Both the position numbers and the translations under genes were made by a program. The notes under the pieces were generated by a model. It saw nothing but the letters and a program-made list of their open reading frames with translations. It ran no database searches and was not told the origin of the DNA. A stretch of DNA of 5,554 nt from Actinomycetes bacterium (GTDB lineage Bacteria > Actinomycetota > Actinomycetes > Actinomycetales > Cellulomonadaceae): the NCBI GenBank assembly GCA_023424135.1, contig JAFAEH010000315.1, positions 1 through 5,554 of the forward strand. Reading direction: 5' to 3'. Positions 5,528-5,554 of the stretch are shown here, in pieces. Positions within the stretch are counted from its first letter, which is position 1. Each line of letters starts with the position of its first letter.

Positions 5528-5554
5528 TGACTCGTGTGGTCGGTCACCCCGTGC
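5520..5554. terminator. 12-bp perfect inverted repeat at the window end, hairpin/terminator candidate
   Basis: GCACGGGGTGAC (5520-5531) and GTCACCCCGTGC (5543-5554) are exact reverse complements separated by an 11-nt loop. The right arm ends at the last base of the window, so the stem may continue. The looped, GC-rich stem fits a terminator, perhaps shared with a gene coming from the right, but no T-tract can be checked and an operator is possible. Confidence 0.45.

Overview
The window is very GC-rich DNA. It has GTG starts, 4-nt stop/start overlaps, third codon positions that are almost all G or C, and a small membrane protein that resembles an actinobacterial family. This points to a high-GC actinomycete, probably near Cellulomonas. 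That placement is inferred from sequence style and gene content; no rRNA or other marker gene is present.

Layout. (1) Positions 1-730, minus strand: the first 243 residues of an FAD-dependent oxidoreductase that runs off the left edge. It carries an in-frame 18-bp tandem repeat encoding a hexapeptide. (2) Positions 731-856: a divergent intergenic gap. (3) Positions 857-4061, plus strand: a tightly packed three-gene operon encoding an acyl-CoA dehydrogenase-like flavoprotein, a two-domain protein (PIG-L/LmbE deacetylase fused to a NodS-like SAM methyltransferase), and a soluble family 2 glycosyltransferase. Both junctions overlap, which implies translational coupling. (4) Positions 4082-4306, minus strand: a two-helix membrane protein resembling the SCO4848 family, convergent with the operon across a 20-nt gap holding a small hairpin. 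(5) Positions 4369-5358, plus strand: a pirin-family cupin with all four expected metal ligands, possibly translated from a leaderless mRNA. (6) Positions 5359-5554: no gene, but dense structure. It holds a C-rich, G-poor stretch just after the pirin stop, a 32-bp near-perfect palindrome, a second copy of its half-site with centres exactly 32 bp apart, three GGGCACGGGG repeats, and a 12-bp perfect inverted repeat at the window end.

How the genes may work together. The operon is the most interesting part. A PIG-L deacetylase would expose an amine on an N-acetylated amino sugar. A NodS-like domain on the same chain could N-methylate that amine. The glycosyltransferase would build the glycoside, and the acyl-CoA dehydrogenase could desaturate an acyl or acyl-like precursor. 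The logic resembles rhizobial Nod-factor assembly (NodB deacetylation, NodS N-methylation, NodC glycosyl transfer, NodE/F unsaturated acyl supply), but uses mostly unrelated folds. The product is unknown, and the divergent FAD enzyme may or may not belong to the pathway. The SCO4848-like and pirin genes look like ordinary neighbours.
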